A DNA stretch of 64,000 nt from Clostridium sp. LS (GTDB taxonomy: Bacteria; Bacillota; Clostridia; Clostridiales; Clostridiaceae). The stretch is from assembly GCF_002760435.1 (NCBI RefSeq), contig NZ_AUUU01000046.1:85879-149878 (forward strand). Direction: 5' to 3'. The notes under the pieces were generated by a model. It worked only from the letters and a program-made list of their open reading frames with translations. It was not told the DNA's origin and searched no databases. Both the position numbers and the translations under genes were made by a program. Positions within the stretch are counted from its first letter, which is position 1; the number at the start of each line of letters is the position of its first letter. Below, one piece after another: positions 36,183 through 45,633 of the stretch.

Positions 36183-37268
36183 TTATTTTGCAGTCAAATA
36201 TCCGCAGGCTTTCAAATACTCAGCAGATAAAACACCACCGCCTGCTGCGCCCCTTAAAGTGTTGTGAGAAAGGCATACAAATTTATAATCAAATACCTTA
36301 TCTTCCCTTAATCTTCCCATAGATATTCCCATTCCATTTTCATAATCTCTATCTAAGTTAGTTTGAGGCCTATTATTTTCTGTAAAATACTTCAAAAACT
36401 TCTTTGGCGCACTTGGAAGATTCAAAACAATTTCTGGTGCCTTGAAATTTTCCCATGCGCTTATTATTTGCTCAATCGAAGGTTTTTTCTTAAAAGTTAC
36501 ATAAACCGCTGCTAAATGTCCATTAGTTACAGGAACTCTAATACATTGAGTTGTAATAACAGGGTTATTAGCATTTACGATTTTACCACCCTCTATTTTT
36601 CCCCATATTTTCAATGGCTCATTTTCGCTTTTTTCTTCCTCTCCATCAATAAATGGAATAACATTATCAAGAATTTCAGGACATTCGTCGAAGGTTTTTC
36701 CAGCCCCTGAAATTGCTTGATAAGTGCACGCAAGAATAGTTTGTGGCTCATATTCTAAAAGTGCATTTATTGGAGGCACGTAGCTTTGAATCGAGCAATT
36801 TGGTTTTACTGCTATAAAGCCTCTTGTTGTACCTAATCTCTTCTTTTGACTTTCAATAATTTGTCCATGAGACCCATTTATTTCAGGAATCAAAACTGGT
36901 ACATCTTCTACATTTCTATTTGCTGAATTATTTGAAACAACAGGTGTTTCATGTTTAGCATAATCTTCTTCAAGTAATTTAGTTTGCTTTTTATCTAAAG
37001 AAATTGCGCAAAAGACGAAATCAACTTTATTACAAATATCTTCTACTTCAAAGGCATCCTTAACTATCATATTCTTATATTTCTCAGGTAATGGCGTAGT
37101 CATCTTCCACCTATTACCTACCGCTTTTTCATATGTCATTCCTGATGAATTCTTACTTGCAGCTAATACTGTTACTTCAAACCAAGGATGATTTTCTAAA
37201 AGACATGCAAATCTTTGACCTACCATACCTGTAGCCCCTATAATTCCTGCTCTCAACTTATTACTCAT
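36183..37268 (-). CDS. asd: Aspartate-semialdehyde dehydrogenase
   Basis: 361 residues from ATG 37268 (AGAGGTG upstream; GTG 37280 is less likely). NADP-binding GIIGATGMVGQRF at the N-terminus, the catalytic Cys in VKPNCSIQSYVPP, and the C-terminal SHNTLRGAAGGG. The length and CSIQ-type centre match the archaeal/fungal-like ASADH branch common in clostridia. It makes the branch point to lysine/diaminopimelate, threonine and methionine. Divergent from the LysR gene. Confidence 0.93.
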   Translation of the reverse strand: MSNKLRAGIIGATGMVGQRFACLLENHPWFEVTVLAASKNSSGMTYEKAVGNRWKMTTPLPEKYKNMIVKDAFEVEDICNKVDFVFCAISLDKKQTKLLEEDYAKHETPVVSNNSANRNVEDVPVLIPEINGSHGQIIESQKKRLGTTRGFIAVKPNCSIQSYVPPINALLEYEPQTILACTYQAISGAGKTFDECPEILDNVIPFIDGEEEKSENEPLKIWGKIEGGKIVNANNPVITTQCIRVPVTNGHLAAVYVTFKKKPSIEQIISAWENFKAPEIVLNLPSAPKKFLKYFTENNRPQTNLDRDYENGMGISMGRLREDKVFDYKFVCLSHNTLRGAAGGGVLSAEYLKACGYLTAK

Positions 37269-37392
37269 TAATAAAATCACCTCTTAAAATTAATTTTGCC
37301 TATCTATTATAAATATGATATCATTTATATATATATTAGTAAAATTGATAATTTCTATTAGTATAATCAATTTTTTTGATGGAGATGATTTC

Positions 37393-38289
37393 ATGGATTT
37401 TAAGCAGCTTAATGCTTTTTTAACTATAAGTAAACTTCAAAGCTTTACTAAGGCTGCCGATACCTTAGGTTATGCTCAATCTAGCATAACGACTCAAATT
37501 AAACTTTTAGAAAGTGAACTTGGCGTAAAACTCTTTGAAAGAATAGGTAAGAACGTTACACTGACTCATGAAGGAAAGAAGCTTTTGCCATATGCAAAAC
37601 AGATGCTTAAATTATCAAACGATATTAAAAATACAGTATTTAACACAGAATCCCCAAGCGGAACCCTAACTATTGGTGCTGCCGAATCACTATGTGTTTT
37701 AAGACTTCCTGAAATTCTTAAGGAATACAGAAAACTTTATCCTGAAGTAGAAGTATCACTAAAGTTCGGAAGCTGTGCTGAATTTAGGTATTTTTTAAAT
37801 GATAATATAATCGATGTAGCTTTTTCCTTAGGTATTAAAATAGATTCTGAGGAGTTTATATCGGAAGTAGAAGTTCCAGAGCCAATGTTACTTTTAGCTT
37901 ATCCTGGTCATCCACTTATAAATAAGAAAGAAGTGTTTCCAAAAGATATTGAAATGGAGCCGTTGATTTTGACTGAGATGGGCTGCAGCTATAGAGCTGC
38001 TTTGGAAAACATCTTAAATAGCTGTAATGTAAAGCCAAATATAGCTTTAGAAACCGGAAGTGTTCAAGCTATAAAACAATTTACAATGAGCGGACTTGGA
38101 ATAACATTGCTTCCAAAAGTTGCTGTAGAAGATGAAATTTCTAGTGGAAAACTCATTCCTTTAAACTGGGTAGGCCCTGATTTCGGAATAATATCTCAAG
38201 TGCTTTATCATAAGGATAAATGGATATCTCCAGCACTCAAAGAATTCCTAAAATTATCAAGAGATTTTATGGAAACTTATTCAAAGTAG
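37393..38289 (+). CDS. LysR family transcriptional regulator
   Basis: 298 residues from ATG 37393 (GGAG upstream). Winged HTH: DFKQLNAFLTISKLQSFTKA, AQSSITTQIKLLESELGVKLFER. The effector domain has TIGAAESLCVLRLPEIL and ends normally. It is divergent from asd. An inverted repeat AATTGAT/ATCAATT (37343-37372) ending in a T-run lies in its leader and may be its own operator or an attenuator. Target unknown; asd is the obvious candidate. Confidence 0.88.
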   Translation: MDFKQLNAFLTISKLQSFTKAADTLGYAQSSITTQIKLLESELGVKLFERIGKNVTLTHEGKKLLPYAKQMLKLSNDIKNTVFNTESPSGTLTIGAAESLCVLRLPEILKEYRKLYPEVEVSLKFGSCAEFRYFLNDNIIDVAFSLGIKIDSEEFISEVEVPEPMLLLAYPGHPLINKKEVFPKDIEMEPLILTEMGCSYRAALENILNSCNVKPNIALETGSVQAIKQFTMSGLGITLLPKVAVEDEISSGKLIPLNWVGPDFGIISQVLYHKDKWISPALKEFLKLSRDFMETYSK

Positions 38290-38311
38290 TATATAACTTA
38301 ATTTCAAAGGG

Positions 38312-39226
38312 GTGTTTACAATAAAAATTGATAGATTAATTGGTATAATTACAATATTACTTCAAAATGATAAAGTTACAGCGCCCTTTCTTGCGGAAAA
38401 ATTCCAAGTATCAAGAAGAACTATTAATCGTGATATTGAGGATATTTGTAAAGCCGGAATACCTATTGTTACTATGCAGGGATATGACGGCGGTATCTCC
38501 ATTGCAGAAGGATATAAAATTGATAAAACAATATTCACTTCAGAGGAATTGCAATCTATATTTATTGGACTAAAAAGCCTTGATAGTGTATCACAAATTT
38601 CATATACTGACCGCCTTATAGATAAGCTATCTGCTAAGAAGAATTCAGTCTTTTCTATTACAAACAATATTCTGATAGATCTTTCCTCTCATTATAAAAA
38701 TAGCCTAGTACCCAAAGTAGATATTATAAAAACGGCTATCAACAAACAGATAACAATTTCCTTTCGCTATTATTACGCAAAAGGTGAAACTGATAGGTTA
38801 ATTGAACCCTATTTGCTGGTATTCAAATGGTCATCTTGGTATGTTTTCGGATATTGCTTAGATAAAAAGGATTTTAGGCTGTTTAAATTAAATCGTTTAT
38901 GGAATTTATATTGCACTCAGCAGACCTTTGAATGTAGAGAGTTGCCAGAAGACCGAATGGATTTTGATGATTATTTTTCAGAAGAAATAAAACTTGTTGC
39001 TATCTTTGATGAAAGTGTAAAGTATCGTTTAATTGAAGAATATGGAATAGATAGTTTTACATGCATAGATAATGGTAAACTTTTATTTAAAGCTCGGTTT
39101 ACAAGTAAGGAAAACCTAATAAACTGGATTTTAGGATTTGGAGATACAGCTGAAATAATTAAGCCAAAAGAGATACGCTCTGAAATAAAAAAGCACGCCT
39201 TAAATATTTTCAATAAATATAAATGA
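38312..39226 (+). CDS. HTH and WYL domain regulator (YafY-like)
   Basis: 304 codons. An N-terminal DeoR/HTH_11-type domain (KVTAPFLAEKFQVSRRTINR, DIEDICKAGIPIVT), then a WYL domain (ISFRYYYAKGETDRLIEPY, WYVFGYCLDKKDFRLFKLNR). These proteins sense a ligand, often nucleotides or DNA damage. The natural start is odd: relatives begin M-K-I-D-R-L, but here that codon is ATA (38321-38323) behind an excellent AAAGGGG. GTG 38312 is in frame but overlaps the ribosome site. Confidence 0.85.
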   Translation: MFTIKIDRLIGIITILLQNDKVTAPFLAEKFQVSRRTINRDIEDICKAGIPIVTMQGYDGGISIAEGYKIDKTIFTSEELQSIFIGLKSLDSVSQISYTDRLIDKLSAKKNSVFSITNNILIDLSSHYKNSLVPKVDIIKTAINKQITISFRYYYAKGETDRLIEPYLLVFKWSSWYVFGYCLDKKDFRLFKLNRLWNLYCTQQTFECRELPEDRMDFDDYFSEEIKLVAIFDESVKYRLIEEYGIDSFTCIDNGKLLFKARFTSKENLINWILGFGDTAEIIKPKEIRSEIKKHALNIFNKYK

Positions 39227-39292
39227 ACATGACAAACTGTTGTCCTGTTACCTATAGTATACTAGTAAAAAATGAGAATGGAGGAAGCTAGA

Positions 39293-39553
39293 ATGATTGA
39301 ATCAAGGTGTGGTATTTTATGTAGTAAATGTGAATATAGGGAACAGATGAATTGTACAGGATGTGTAAATATTCAAAAACCCTTTTGGGGAGAAAGCTGC
39401 CCAGTGAAATCCTGTTGTGAAAGTAAAAAGCATGAACATTGTGGTACTTGCAATGATTTTCCCTGCGAGTTATTAAATAAATTTGCATATGATAAAGAGC
39501 AGGGCGATAACGGCAAGCGTATAGAACAATGTAAAAAATGGTGTTTAATATAA
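39293..39553 (+). CDS. DUF3795 cysteine-rich protein
   Basis: 86 residues from ATG 39293 (GGAGGA upstream). Eleven cysteines in DUF3795 spacing: SRCGILCSKCEY, MNCTGCVN, CPVKSCCES, HCGTCNDFPCE and CKKWC. The family probably binds zinc or an iron-sulphur centre; its function is unknown. It lies between the WYL regulator and the TfoX-N gene on the same strand and may be controlled by the regulator. Confidence 0.85.
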   Translation: MIESRCGILCSKCEYREQMNCTGCVNIQKPFWGESCPVKSCCESKKHEHCGTCNDFPCELLNKFAYDKEQGDNGKRIEQCKKWCLI

Positions 39554-39563
39554 AGGAGAATTT

Positions 39564-39893
39564 ATGGCTTCAACATTGGAATTTGTAGAATATGTATGTG
39601 ATCAAATAAGCGATGCTGGTGATATTACGTATAAAAAAATGTTTGGTGATTATGGTATTTACTGCAATGCTAAAATTATTGGATTAGTCTGTGATAATCA
39701 ATTTTTTGTAAAGAAAACCACAGCAGGTGAGACTTTATTAAATTCAATAGAAGAAGGTCCACCATATCCCGGTGCAAAACCTTATTTTATTATCGATTCT
39801 TTAGAAGAAAGAGATTTATTAAGTGAGTTTATTAGACAAACTTATGAGGAATTGCCAGTATCAAAACCAAAGAAGAAGAAACGTAATAAGTAA
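39564..39893 (+). CDS. TfoX/Sxy N-terminal domain protein
   Basis: 109 residues. ITYKKMFGDYGIYCNAKIIG, then PPYPGAKPYFIID and a lysine-rich end match the stand-alone TfoX N-terminal domain. In Proteobacteria TfoX activates competence, but single-domain forms in Firmicutes have no known role. It starts 10 nt after the DUF3795 stop with GGAG upstream, so the two are co-transcribed. Confidence 0.85.
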   Translation: MASTLEFVEYVCDQISDAGDITYKKMFGDYGIYCNAKIIGLVCDNQFFVKKTTAGETLLNSIEEGPPYPGAKPYFIIDSLEERDLLSEFIRQTYEELPVSKPKKKKRNK

Positions 39894-39936
39894 TTAATTT
39901 TTTGAACTTTTACCTTTAAAATTATGTTTATTAATA

Positions 39937-40022
39937 AAGCGTGTGAAACTTTTTCTACAAACAGCTTCCTATACTTTTATTTATCATAGAAAGCTGATTT
40001 ACATATTTTCTTTCACACGCTT
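39937..40022. repeat. 86-bp nested palindrome between convergent genes
   Basis: Outer arms AAGCGTGTGAAA (39937-39948) and TTTCACACGCTT (40011-40022) are perfect; inside, CAGCTT and AAGCTG plus CTAT and ATAG pair again. It lies between the TfoX-N gene and the histidine kinase gene, which converge. Too long for a simple terminator and without a clear T-run; it may be a small non-autonomous repeat or double terminator. Confidence 0.55.
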
Positions 40023-40096
40023 AATTTAGCTCATAACTTATTTACACAGTCATATACACAAATTAAATTATTCAGTTAAAAATATGAAAATCCTAT

Positions 40097-41839
40097 TTAA
40101 AGCTTAAACCAAAACTTAACTCCAAGTGTAGTATTCTCAACACCAAATTCCATATTATGAAGCTGCAAAATATTCTTAACTATTGCAAGTCCAATTCCCG
40201 TCCTTCTTTCACTTCTAGCTCTTGAATCATCGCCTCTATAGAAAGTTTCCCATATTAAATTCAATTTATCCTTGGGAATATTTTCACCTTCATTTTCAAT
40301 GCTGATAGTTTGATTTTCTGCTGATATATTTATAGTTTTATTTTCATCTGTATGGTATATAGCATTAGATATTAAGTTATTTATTACTTGTTCAATACGA
40401 ACATAATCAGCATTAATATTATACTTTTTATCACTATTATAGTTAACATTAATATTTTTATCATTAAATAACTTCTCATTCTTCTTTATAATTTCTTCTA
40501 CAAGATCATTTAAACAAAATTCTTCTTTTTTAAGTTCATAAGCTTTAGCTTCAAGTTTAGATAAGTCTAACATTTCTAACACCATTTTATCCATCCTATA
40601 AGTTTCATCTATTATTACCTCCAAATATTTATCTCTTTTATCTTCTGCTATTTTTTCTTTAAGACCTTCTCCATATGTTCTAATAATACCAAGAGGAGTT
40701 TTTAATTCATGAGCTATAGCGCTTGTAAGTTCTCTCCTGTTTTTCTCTAACTCCTCTTGCGTTGCATATGTTTTATATAAGCCTTTTGACAAAATTATTG
40801 TCATAGCAAGTAATATAATAAATGAAATTATATATAACGGTATACATTTTAGAAATATATCATCCCATGGATAATAATTGGCTTCTAAAACCATATAATA
40901 TTTATGGTCACTGATAGTTAATGTATAGATATAATCATAAGAAACTTTTCCCAATGTTTTACTTATGTTATTATTCGTATGTGTATATCCACGCTTATCA
41001 ATTAAACTTTTTAATTCCTCTTTCTTATATTCTTTAATACTATTATACCTTTGAAATACTTTCTTATTTAAAGTATTAAAGCTATAAATTTCACTATCAT
41101 AATGAATCTCCCAATTAGGATTAAAATAATCAGCTATATCTATTTTTTTTAACCCATCTACTCCTTGAACATTAAAATTATATGTTTTAATTTTTTCAGC
41201 ACTTTTAATACCTTCATCTACACTTATCGGCTCATCTACTGTATTTTTATAAATATCTATTACTTCTGGTATTATTTCATTTCCACTAATATACCCTTGA
41301 CATTTAATAAAATATGCTTGAGAATTATTATTTTTTGATAATTTAATTAACTCCATTTCTTCATCTTCTGAAAAATATTTGTCTAAATCGATACATCTCT
41401 CTGCAGACGCATAATCTTTTTCTGATTTTGCAGCTTCTTCCGTTTGAATCCACAACAAATTTTTTGAATCAATTATCTTTTTGCAATTTTCATCGTATAA
41501 ATAAGTTTTCGAAAACATTTCCTTACTAAAGCTTGATGTAAAATAAGAAATTGTACCGCTTAATTCTGATAAATCATTCAAATCTGCATTCAATTTTAAA
41601 TTATTGTCTGAAAAACTTTCTCGTCCTTCCGATAATCTCTCATCTTCAATGTAAGATATTGTAGTAAATATTCTATCTTGCAAAACGCTTTGCATATAAT
41701 TAAACTGAGTAGTATTTTCATCTACTTTAATTTTATAATATATCTCCGTAAATACAATTATAACAATAAAATAAAATATAAAAAATGTGCATGCTGTTCT
41801 TAAAAATATATTCTTAAGTGTTGTTTTCCCTTTCATCAT
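40097..41839 (-). CDS. Sensor histidine kinase
   Basis: 580 residues. Membrane helix 1 at about 12-32, a large extracellular sensor (about 33-330) and helix 2 near 335-355. The kinase core has the phospho-acceptor in SAIAHELKTPLGIIRTYGEG (about residue 378), the N box QVINNLISNAIYHT and the G boxes IENEGENIPKDKL and RTGIGLAIVKNIL. Similar in design to VanS-type kinases responding to the cell envelope. It overlaps its response regulator gene by 26 nt and is transcribed after it. Confidence 0.92.
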   Translation of the reverse strand: MMKGKTTLKNIFLRTACTFFIFYFIVIIVFTEIYYKIKVDENTTQFNYMQSVLQDRIFTTISYIEDERLSEGRESFSDNNLKLNADLNDLSELSGTISYFTSSFSKEMFSKTYLYDENCKKIIDSKNLLWIQTEEAAKSEKDYASAERCIDLDKYFSEDEEMELIKLSKNNNSQAYFIKCQGYISGNEIIPEVIDIYKNTVDEPISVDEGIKSAEKIKTYNFNVQGVDGLKKIDIADYFNPNWEIHYDSEIYSFNTLNKKVFQRYNSIKEYKKEELKSLIDKRGYTHTNNNISKTLGKVSYDYIYTLTISDHKYYMVLEANYYPWDDIFLKCIPLYIISFIILLAMTIILSKGLYKTYATQEELEKNRRELTSAIAHELKTPLGIIRTYGEGLKEKIAEDKRDKYLEVIIDETYRMDKMVLEMLDLSKLEAKAYELKKEEFCLNDLVEEIIKKNEKLFNDKNINVNYNSDKKYNINADYVRIEQVINNLISNAIYHTDENKTINISAENQTISIENEGENIPKDKLNLIWETFYRGDDSRARSERRTGIGLAIVKNILQLHNMEFGVENTTLGVKFWFKL

Positions 41840-42533
41840 TTTTCACCTCAAATTTATATCCAACTTTAATAATCGTGTGTAAATGATAAGCACTTTCTCC
41901 TAAAGCTTTTCTAAGCTTTTTAATATGAGTATCAAGCACCCTGTCATTCCCATCAAAATCATATCCCCAAAACTTAATTAATAGCTGTTCTCTTTCTATA
42001 ATCCTGTTTTTATTTACAATAAAATAATAAAGTAAATCATACTCCATCTTAGGAATAGAAATTTCTTCATTATCTACATAGACTTTATGCGTTTTGCATT
42101 CTACACAAATCTCATCTGCATAAAGCTTGTCCTCTGCTATTATTCCTTTTGCTCTTTTAATCAAAGAAATACATTTAGCATACAATACTTTCAATGAAAA
42201 TGGCTTAGTAATATAATCATCTGCCCCTAATTTATACCCATAAAGGTTATCCTCCTCATCACTTTTTGCTGTAATAAAAATTATAGGTATATCGCTGCTA
42301 TTTAAAGAACATTCCACTTTCTCTCTACGAATTCTTTCACACACAGAAAAACCATCAAGTTTAGGCATCATAATATCTAACAAGACTAAATCAAAGCTTT
42401 CATTTTCCATTACTTCCAAAGCTTCAATTCCATCATTTGCACAAACCACCTCACATTCTTTTATTTGAAAGTAATCTTTTATAACCTCCTGCATCCTCTT
42501 TTCATCTTCTACTAATAGAATCTTATAACACAA
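41814..42533 (-). CDS. OmpR-family response regulator
   Basis: 239 residues. Receiver with acidic pocket LLVEDEKRM and phospho-acceptor Asp53 in DLVLLDIMMPK, a Lys in DDYITKPFSL, then a winged-helix effector domain (ENRIIEREQLLIKFWG-like, HIKKLRKALGE). Start is TTG 42533 with AAGGGGG 7 nt upstream. First gene of the two-component operon; no obvious target gene is adjacent. Confidence 0.92.
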   Translation of the reverse strand: MCYKILLVEDEKRMQEVIKDYFQIKECEVVCANDGIEALEVMENESFDLVLLDIMMPKLDGFSVCERIRREKVECSLNSSDIPIIFITAKSDEEDNLYGYKLGADDYITKPFSLKVLYAKCISLIKRAKGIIAEDKLYADEICVECKTHKVYVDNEEISIPKMEYDLLYYFIVNKNRIIEREQLLIKFWGYDFDGNDRVLDTHIKKLRKALGESAYHLHTIIKVGYKFEVKNDERENNT

Positions 42534-42593
42534 TTTATTTCCCCCTTCCTCCTACATAATAATAGTGCTATGTGTATTCTTTCTGTCCTCTAT

Positions 42594-42626
42594 AAAAAAA
42601 TCACATTATTCATTTGAACAATGTGA
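42594..42626 (-). terminator. Terminator of the pseudouridine synthase gene
   Basis: TCACATT and AATGTGA arms (42601-42607, 42620-42626) with inner TTC/GAA pairing, followed on the minus strand by seven T (42600-42594). Confidence 0.8.
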
Positions 42627-42660
42627 CCTTAAATTTCTTTACAATTTAATAAATTATTAC

Positions 42661-43563
42661 TTATTTTAACTTATTAACTAACTCTTTCATATCTTCTGGA
42701 AGTTCTGCCCTTAAAGAAAGCATTTCTCCACTTCTTGGAGATTTAAAATCTAAACCATAGGCATGAAGTGCCTGTCTTTTGATTAAATTTTCTTCTTCCT
42801 CTCCATAGCCATATAAAGTGTCTCCATAAATTGGATGACCCAGATGACTTAAATGTACTCTAATTTGATGAGTCCTTCCAGTTTCTAATTTACATTCCAC
42901 TAAACTTGAATCACTAAATTCTTCAACAACTTTAAAATGGGTTATACTTCTTTGACCTCTTTCATCAATTACTCTTCTAGTACCATTTTCAATTCCTTCA
43001 GGTTTATATATTGGCAAGTCAATGGTTCCCTGCTTTTCTTTCATAATTCCGTGAACTATTGCTAAATATTTTTTTCCAACCTTATTTTCACTCATTTCTT
43101 TTGATAACATTCCGTGCGAAAATTGGTTTTTAGCAATTATAATAAGACCTGATGTATTCATGTCCAGTCTTGAAACTAATCTAACTATGCAGTTTTGATT
43201 GCTCTCCATAAAGTAATTGATTACCCCATTTGCTAGGGTTCCACTTTGATAGCTTTTAGTCGGATGAACCACCATAAAAGGCTTTTTGTTAACTACTAAA
43301 ATATCTTCATCTTCATAAACTATATCTATATCCATCTTTTCTGGAGCTATATCTTGGCTTTCATCCTTCGCTAAATCAATTTTAATAATTTCTCCACAAT
43401 TTAATACTCTATTCATCTTTACTACCTCTCCATTGACAAATATTCTTTTGCCAAGAGATGCGCTCCTTATTAAGCGCGTTGATAGCCCAAGTTCATTTTT
43501 CAAGTATTCTCTTATTTTAGTTCCCTTCTCTATATCCATTACCTGTTTTTCTAAAATGCTCAT
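42661..43563 (-). CDS. RluA-family pseudouridine synthase
   Basis: 300 residues. An N-terminal S4 domain (IREYLKNELGLSTRLIRSA, IFVNGEVVKMNRVL) and the catalytic domain with VSRLDMNTSGLIIIAKN, where the Asp of RLD is the active residue, and KLETGRTHQIRVHLSHLGHPI. It converts uridine to pseudouridine in rRNA, as RluD does. The gene follows the LCP gene in the place where many clostridia carry rsfS; rsfS is not found here. Confidence 0.92.
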   Translation of the reverse strand: MSILEKQVMDIEKGTKIREYLKNELGLSTRLIRSASLGKRIFVNGEVVKMNRVLNCGEIIKIDLAKDESQDIAPEKMDIDIVYEDEDILVVNKKPFMVVHPTKSYQSGTLANGVINYFMESNQNCIVRLVSRLDMNTSGLIIIAKNQFSHGMLSKEMSENKVGKKYLAIVHGIMKEKQGTIDLPIYKPEGIENGTRRVIDERGQRSITHFKVVEEFSDSSLVECKLETGRTHQIRVHLSHLGHPIYGDTLYGYGEEEENLIKRQALHAYGLDFKSPRSGEMLSLRAELPEDMKELVNKLK

Positions 43564-43648
43564 TTAACTACTCTTCTCCTCACGAAATTCAATTCAGAAC
43601 AAATTTTTATCCACAATTTTTCCTATAATATCTAAATTAATCCACAGA

Positions 43649-44944
43649 TTATTCCCCAAACTTTGAAAAATCTTTACCTAAAATTATGATCACATCGTAA
43701 TCATTATATTCTGTTTTATTATCCTTACTATCAGTATTTTTAATATTCAAATCCTGCATAACTGTCTCTAGCTTGCTGTTATCATTAGATAGAATAACAC
43801 TTTTATCACTAAGCTCAGTATTCCCTGTATCAATTTTTGTGTACCCTAGATTATTTAATTCTTTTTCTTCTTTAGCTGCTAAACCATTAATCTTAGTAGC
43901 ATTTAATATTTTTATTCTAATATTATCTTTTGATACATTTCCTGTTGAATTTTTAGAAGGTACAGAAGAAACAAGTGATGATAACAAACTCTTATTTGCA
44001 CTTCTATCAAATATTAAATATGACTCTCCGTCTATTGTTTTTGGTGTTCCAGCTATAGTTGCCATTGTCATATTTTCCTTTTTTATATTCATAAACTTTA
44101 GCCCATAACTTAAAATTTGGGATGGCGACATATTTGTTTCAACATTATCACCTAAAGCTGACATAATTTTAGATACTCTAAATAATATAAGAGGGCTCGT
44201 ACACTTATCAACAACCTTTGAAATGAATTTTTGCTGATTCTCTATTCTATCTAAATCTCCGTTAGCCAATCCACTTCCATCATTATTTTTTCTCCATCTA
44301 AAAAATTCTTCAGCTTTCTTTCCATCTAAGTGCACAGTTTCTCCAGCTTTAAAGTTAATATGAAGATTTTGAGCATCATCATCGTAAATCATATTTCTTT
44401 CAATTTTCATATCAATGCCTCCAATAGCGTCAATAATTTCTCGAAAGGCATTATAATCAATTTTAACTATATAATTTATATTTACGCTTAATAGTTTTTC
44501 AACCTCTGATTTTATTTTAGGATAACTACCAACAGCATAGGCTGCATTTATTTTAGCATTTTTACCATTAATATTTATTAATGTATCTCTTGGAATTGAT
44601 ACAAGGCGCACATTTTTAGTTTGAGGATTATAATTTAATACCATTATTGTGTCTGTTCTTTTAATTGACTGGTTATCTACCTGTTTTGGATCTCCTATAT
44701 CCATACCAAGTAATAAAATATTTACGGGGCCATTTGAAGATACATCTGTACTGCTTGGCATGGACTTACTTCCTATCTTCATTAATGCAGAAACGCCTGA
44801 TACCATTGAAACTATTATAAAAGTTATTATAAGAGCAATTATCCCCAAAACTATTTTTTCAGGTCTTGTTGTGGAATCATTATTTTTTCTAAAAATTCTT
44901 AAGATCCCCTTTTGTTTTTTCTTATTACTCAGTCTTCTCCCCAT
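43649..44944 (-). CDS. LCP (LytR-CpsA-Psr) family cell-wall ligase
   Basis: 431 residues. A cytoplasmic basic start, membrane helix (about 31-53), then the LCP domain: ILLLGMDIGD, KRTDTIMVLNYNPQTKNVRLVSIPRDT and HLDGKKAEEFFRWRKN. A LytR_C domain closes the protein (IRIKILNATKINGLAA). LCP enzymes attach wall polymers to peptidoglycan outside the membrane. It follows yqeK with about 67 nt between them. Confidence 0.92.
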   Translation of the reverse strand: MGRRLSNKKKQKGILRIFRKNNDSTTRPEKIVLGIIALIITFIIVSMVSGVSALMKIGSKSMPSSTDVSSNGPVNILLLGMDIGDPKQVDNQSIKRTDTIMVLNYNPQTKNVRLVSIPRDTLININGKNAKINAAYAVGSYPKIKSEVEKLLSVNINYIVKIDYNAFREIIDAIGGIDMKIERNMIYDDDAQNLHINFKAGETVHLDGKKAEEFFRWRKNNDGSGLANGDLDRIENQQKFISKVVDKCTSPLILFRVSKIMSALGDNVETNMSPSQILSYGLKFMNIKKENMTMATIAGTPKTIDGESYLIFDRSANKSLLSSLVSSVPSKNSTGNVSKDNIRIKILNATKINGLAAKEEKELNNLGYTKIDTGNTELSDKSVILSNDNSKLETVMQDLNIKNTDSKDNKTEYNDYDVIIILGKDFSKFGE

Positions 44945-45011
44945 GCATTCACCCCTTTTATGTGCAGAATTTAATTATTATTTATACACCCAATTAATTT
45001 GTTGTTAAAAA

Positions 45012-45596
45012 TTAAATTTTAAATTTAGAATCAAACAAGAAATAATTTCTCGCCTTCATAGTATTCTCATCGATTAATAAATTTTTAGTTAGTAAAAACT
45101 CTATACTGCGAGTTAATCCATAATATACTCCCAGGTCTAAATTTTCAAAAGTAAGCTTTCTTATTTCTTCAACTCCTTGAAAATCTCTACTTGGTTCTAT
45201 CATATCTGCAATATAAATAATCTTAGTTAATATTGACATATTTTCTTTTCCTGTTGTATGCCATCTTATAGCATCTAAAATTTCTTCATCCTCGATTCCA
45301 AGTTTATCTTTAGCCTCTATGGGAGCAATAATACCATGCCAAAGATTTGGATTCTTTTCTTCTACTTCTGAAAGAACAATGTTATTTTTCCCCATTATTT
45401 CTTTCATTCTATCTTTTTTTAAATTTTTAGCGACATCGTGAGCAAGGGCTGCAATTTCAGCTTTTTCTTTAGAAATACCATTTAATTTAGCTAATTTTTT
45501 GGCAGTTTCTGCAACTCCCAAGATATGCTCATATCTCTTCTCTACAATATTTTCTTTAAGATATAACTTTATTTCTTCTATAGATAACAAAATCAT
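45012..45596 (-). CDS. yqeK: YqeK family HD hydrolase (Ap4A hydrolase)
   Basis: 194 residues with an HD metal site: RYEHILGVAETAKKLA, LAHDVAKNLKK, and WHGIIAPIEAK, then IRWHTTGKENM. YqeK proteins split diadenosine tetraphosphate symmetrically. AGGAGG precedes ATG 45596 by only 2-3 nt; TTG 45590 has better spacing and may be used. It follows nadD by 37 nt, the standard clostridial order. Confidence 0.9.
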   Translation of the reverse strand: MILLSIEEIKLYLKENIVEKRYEHILGVAETAKKLAKLNGISKEKAEIAALAHDVAKNLKKDRMKEIMGKNNIVLSEVEEKNPNLWHGIIAPIEAKDKLGIEDEEILDAIRWHTTGKENMSILTKIIYIADMIEPSRDFQGVEEIRKLTFENLDLGVYYGLTRSIEFLLTKNLLIDENTMKARNYFLFDSKFKI

Positions 45597-45633
45597 TTCC
45601 TCCTAATATTTAATATCAAAGTATTTATTGCTT

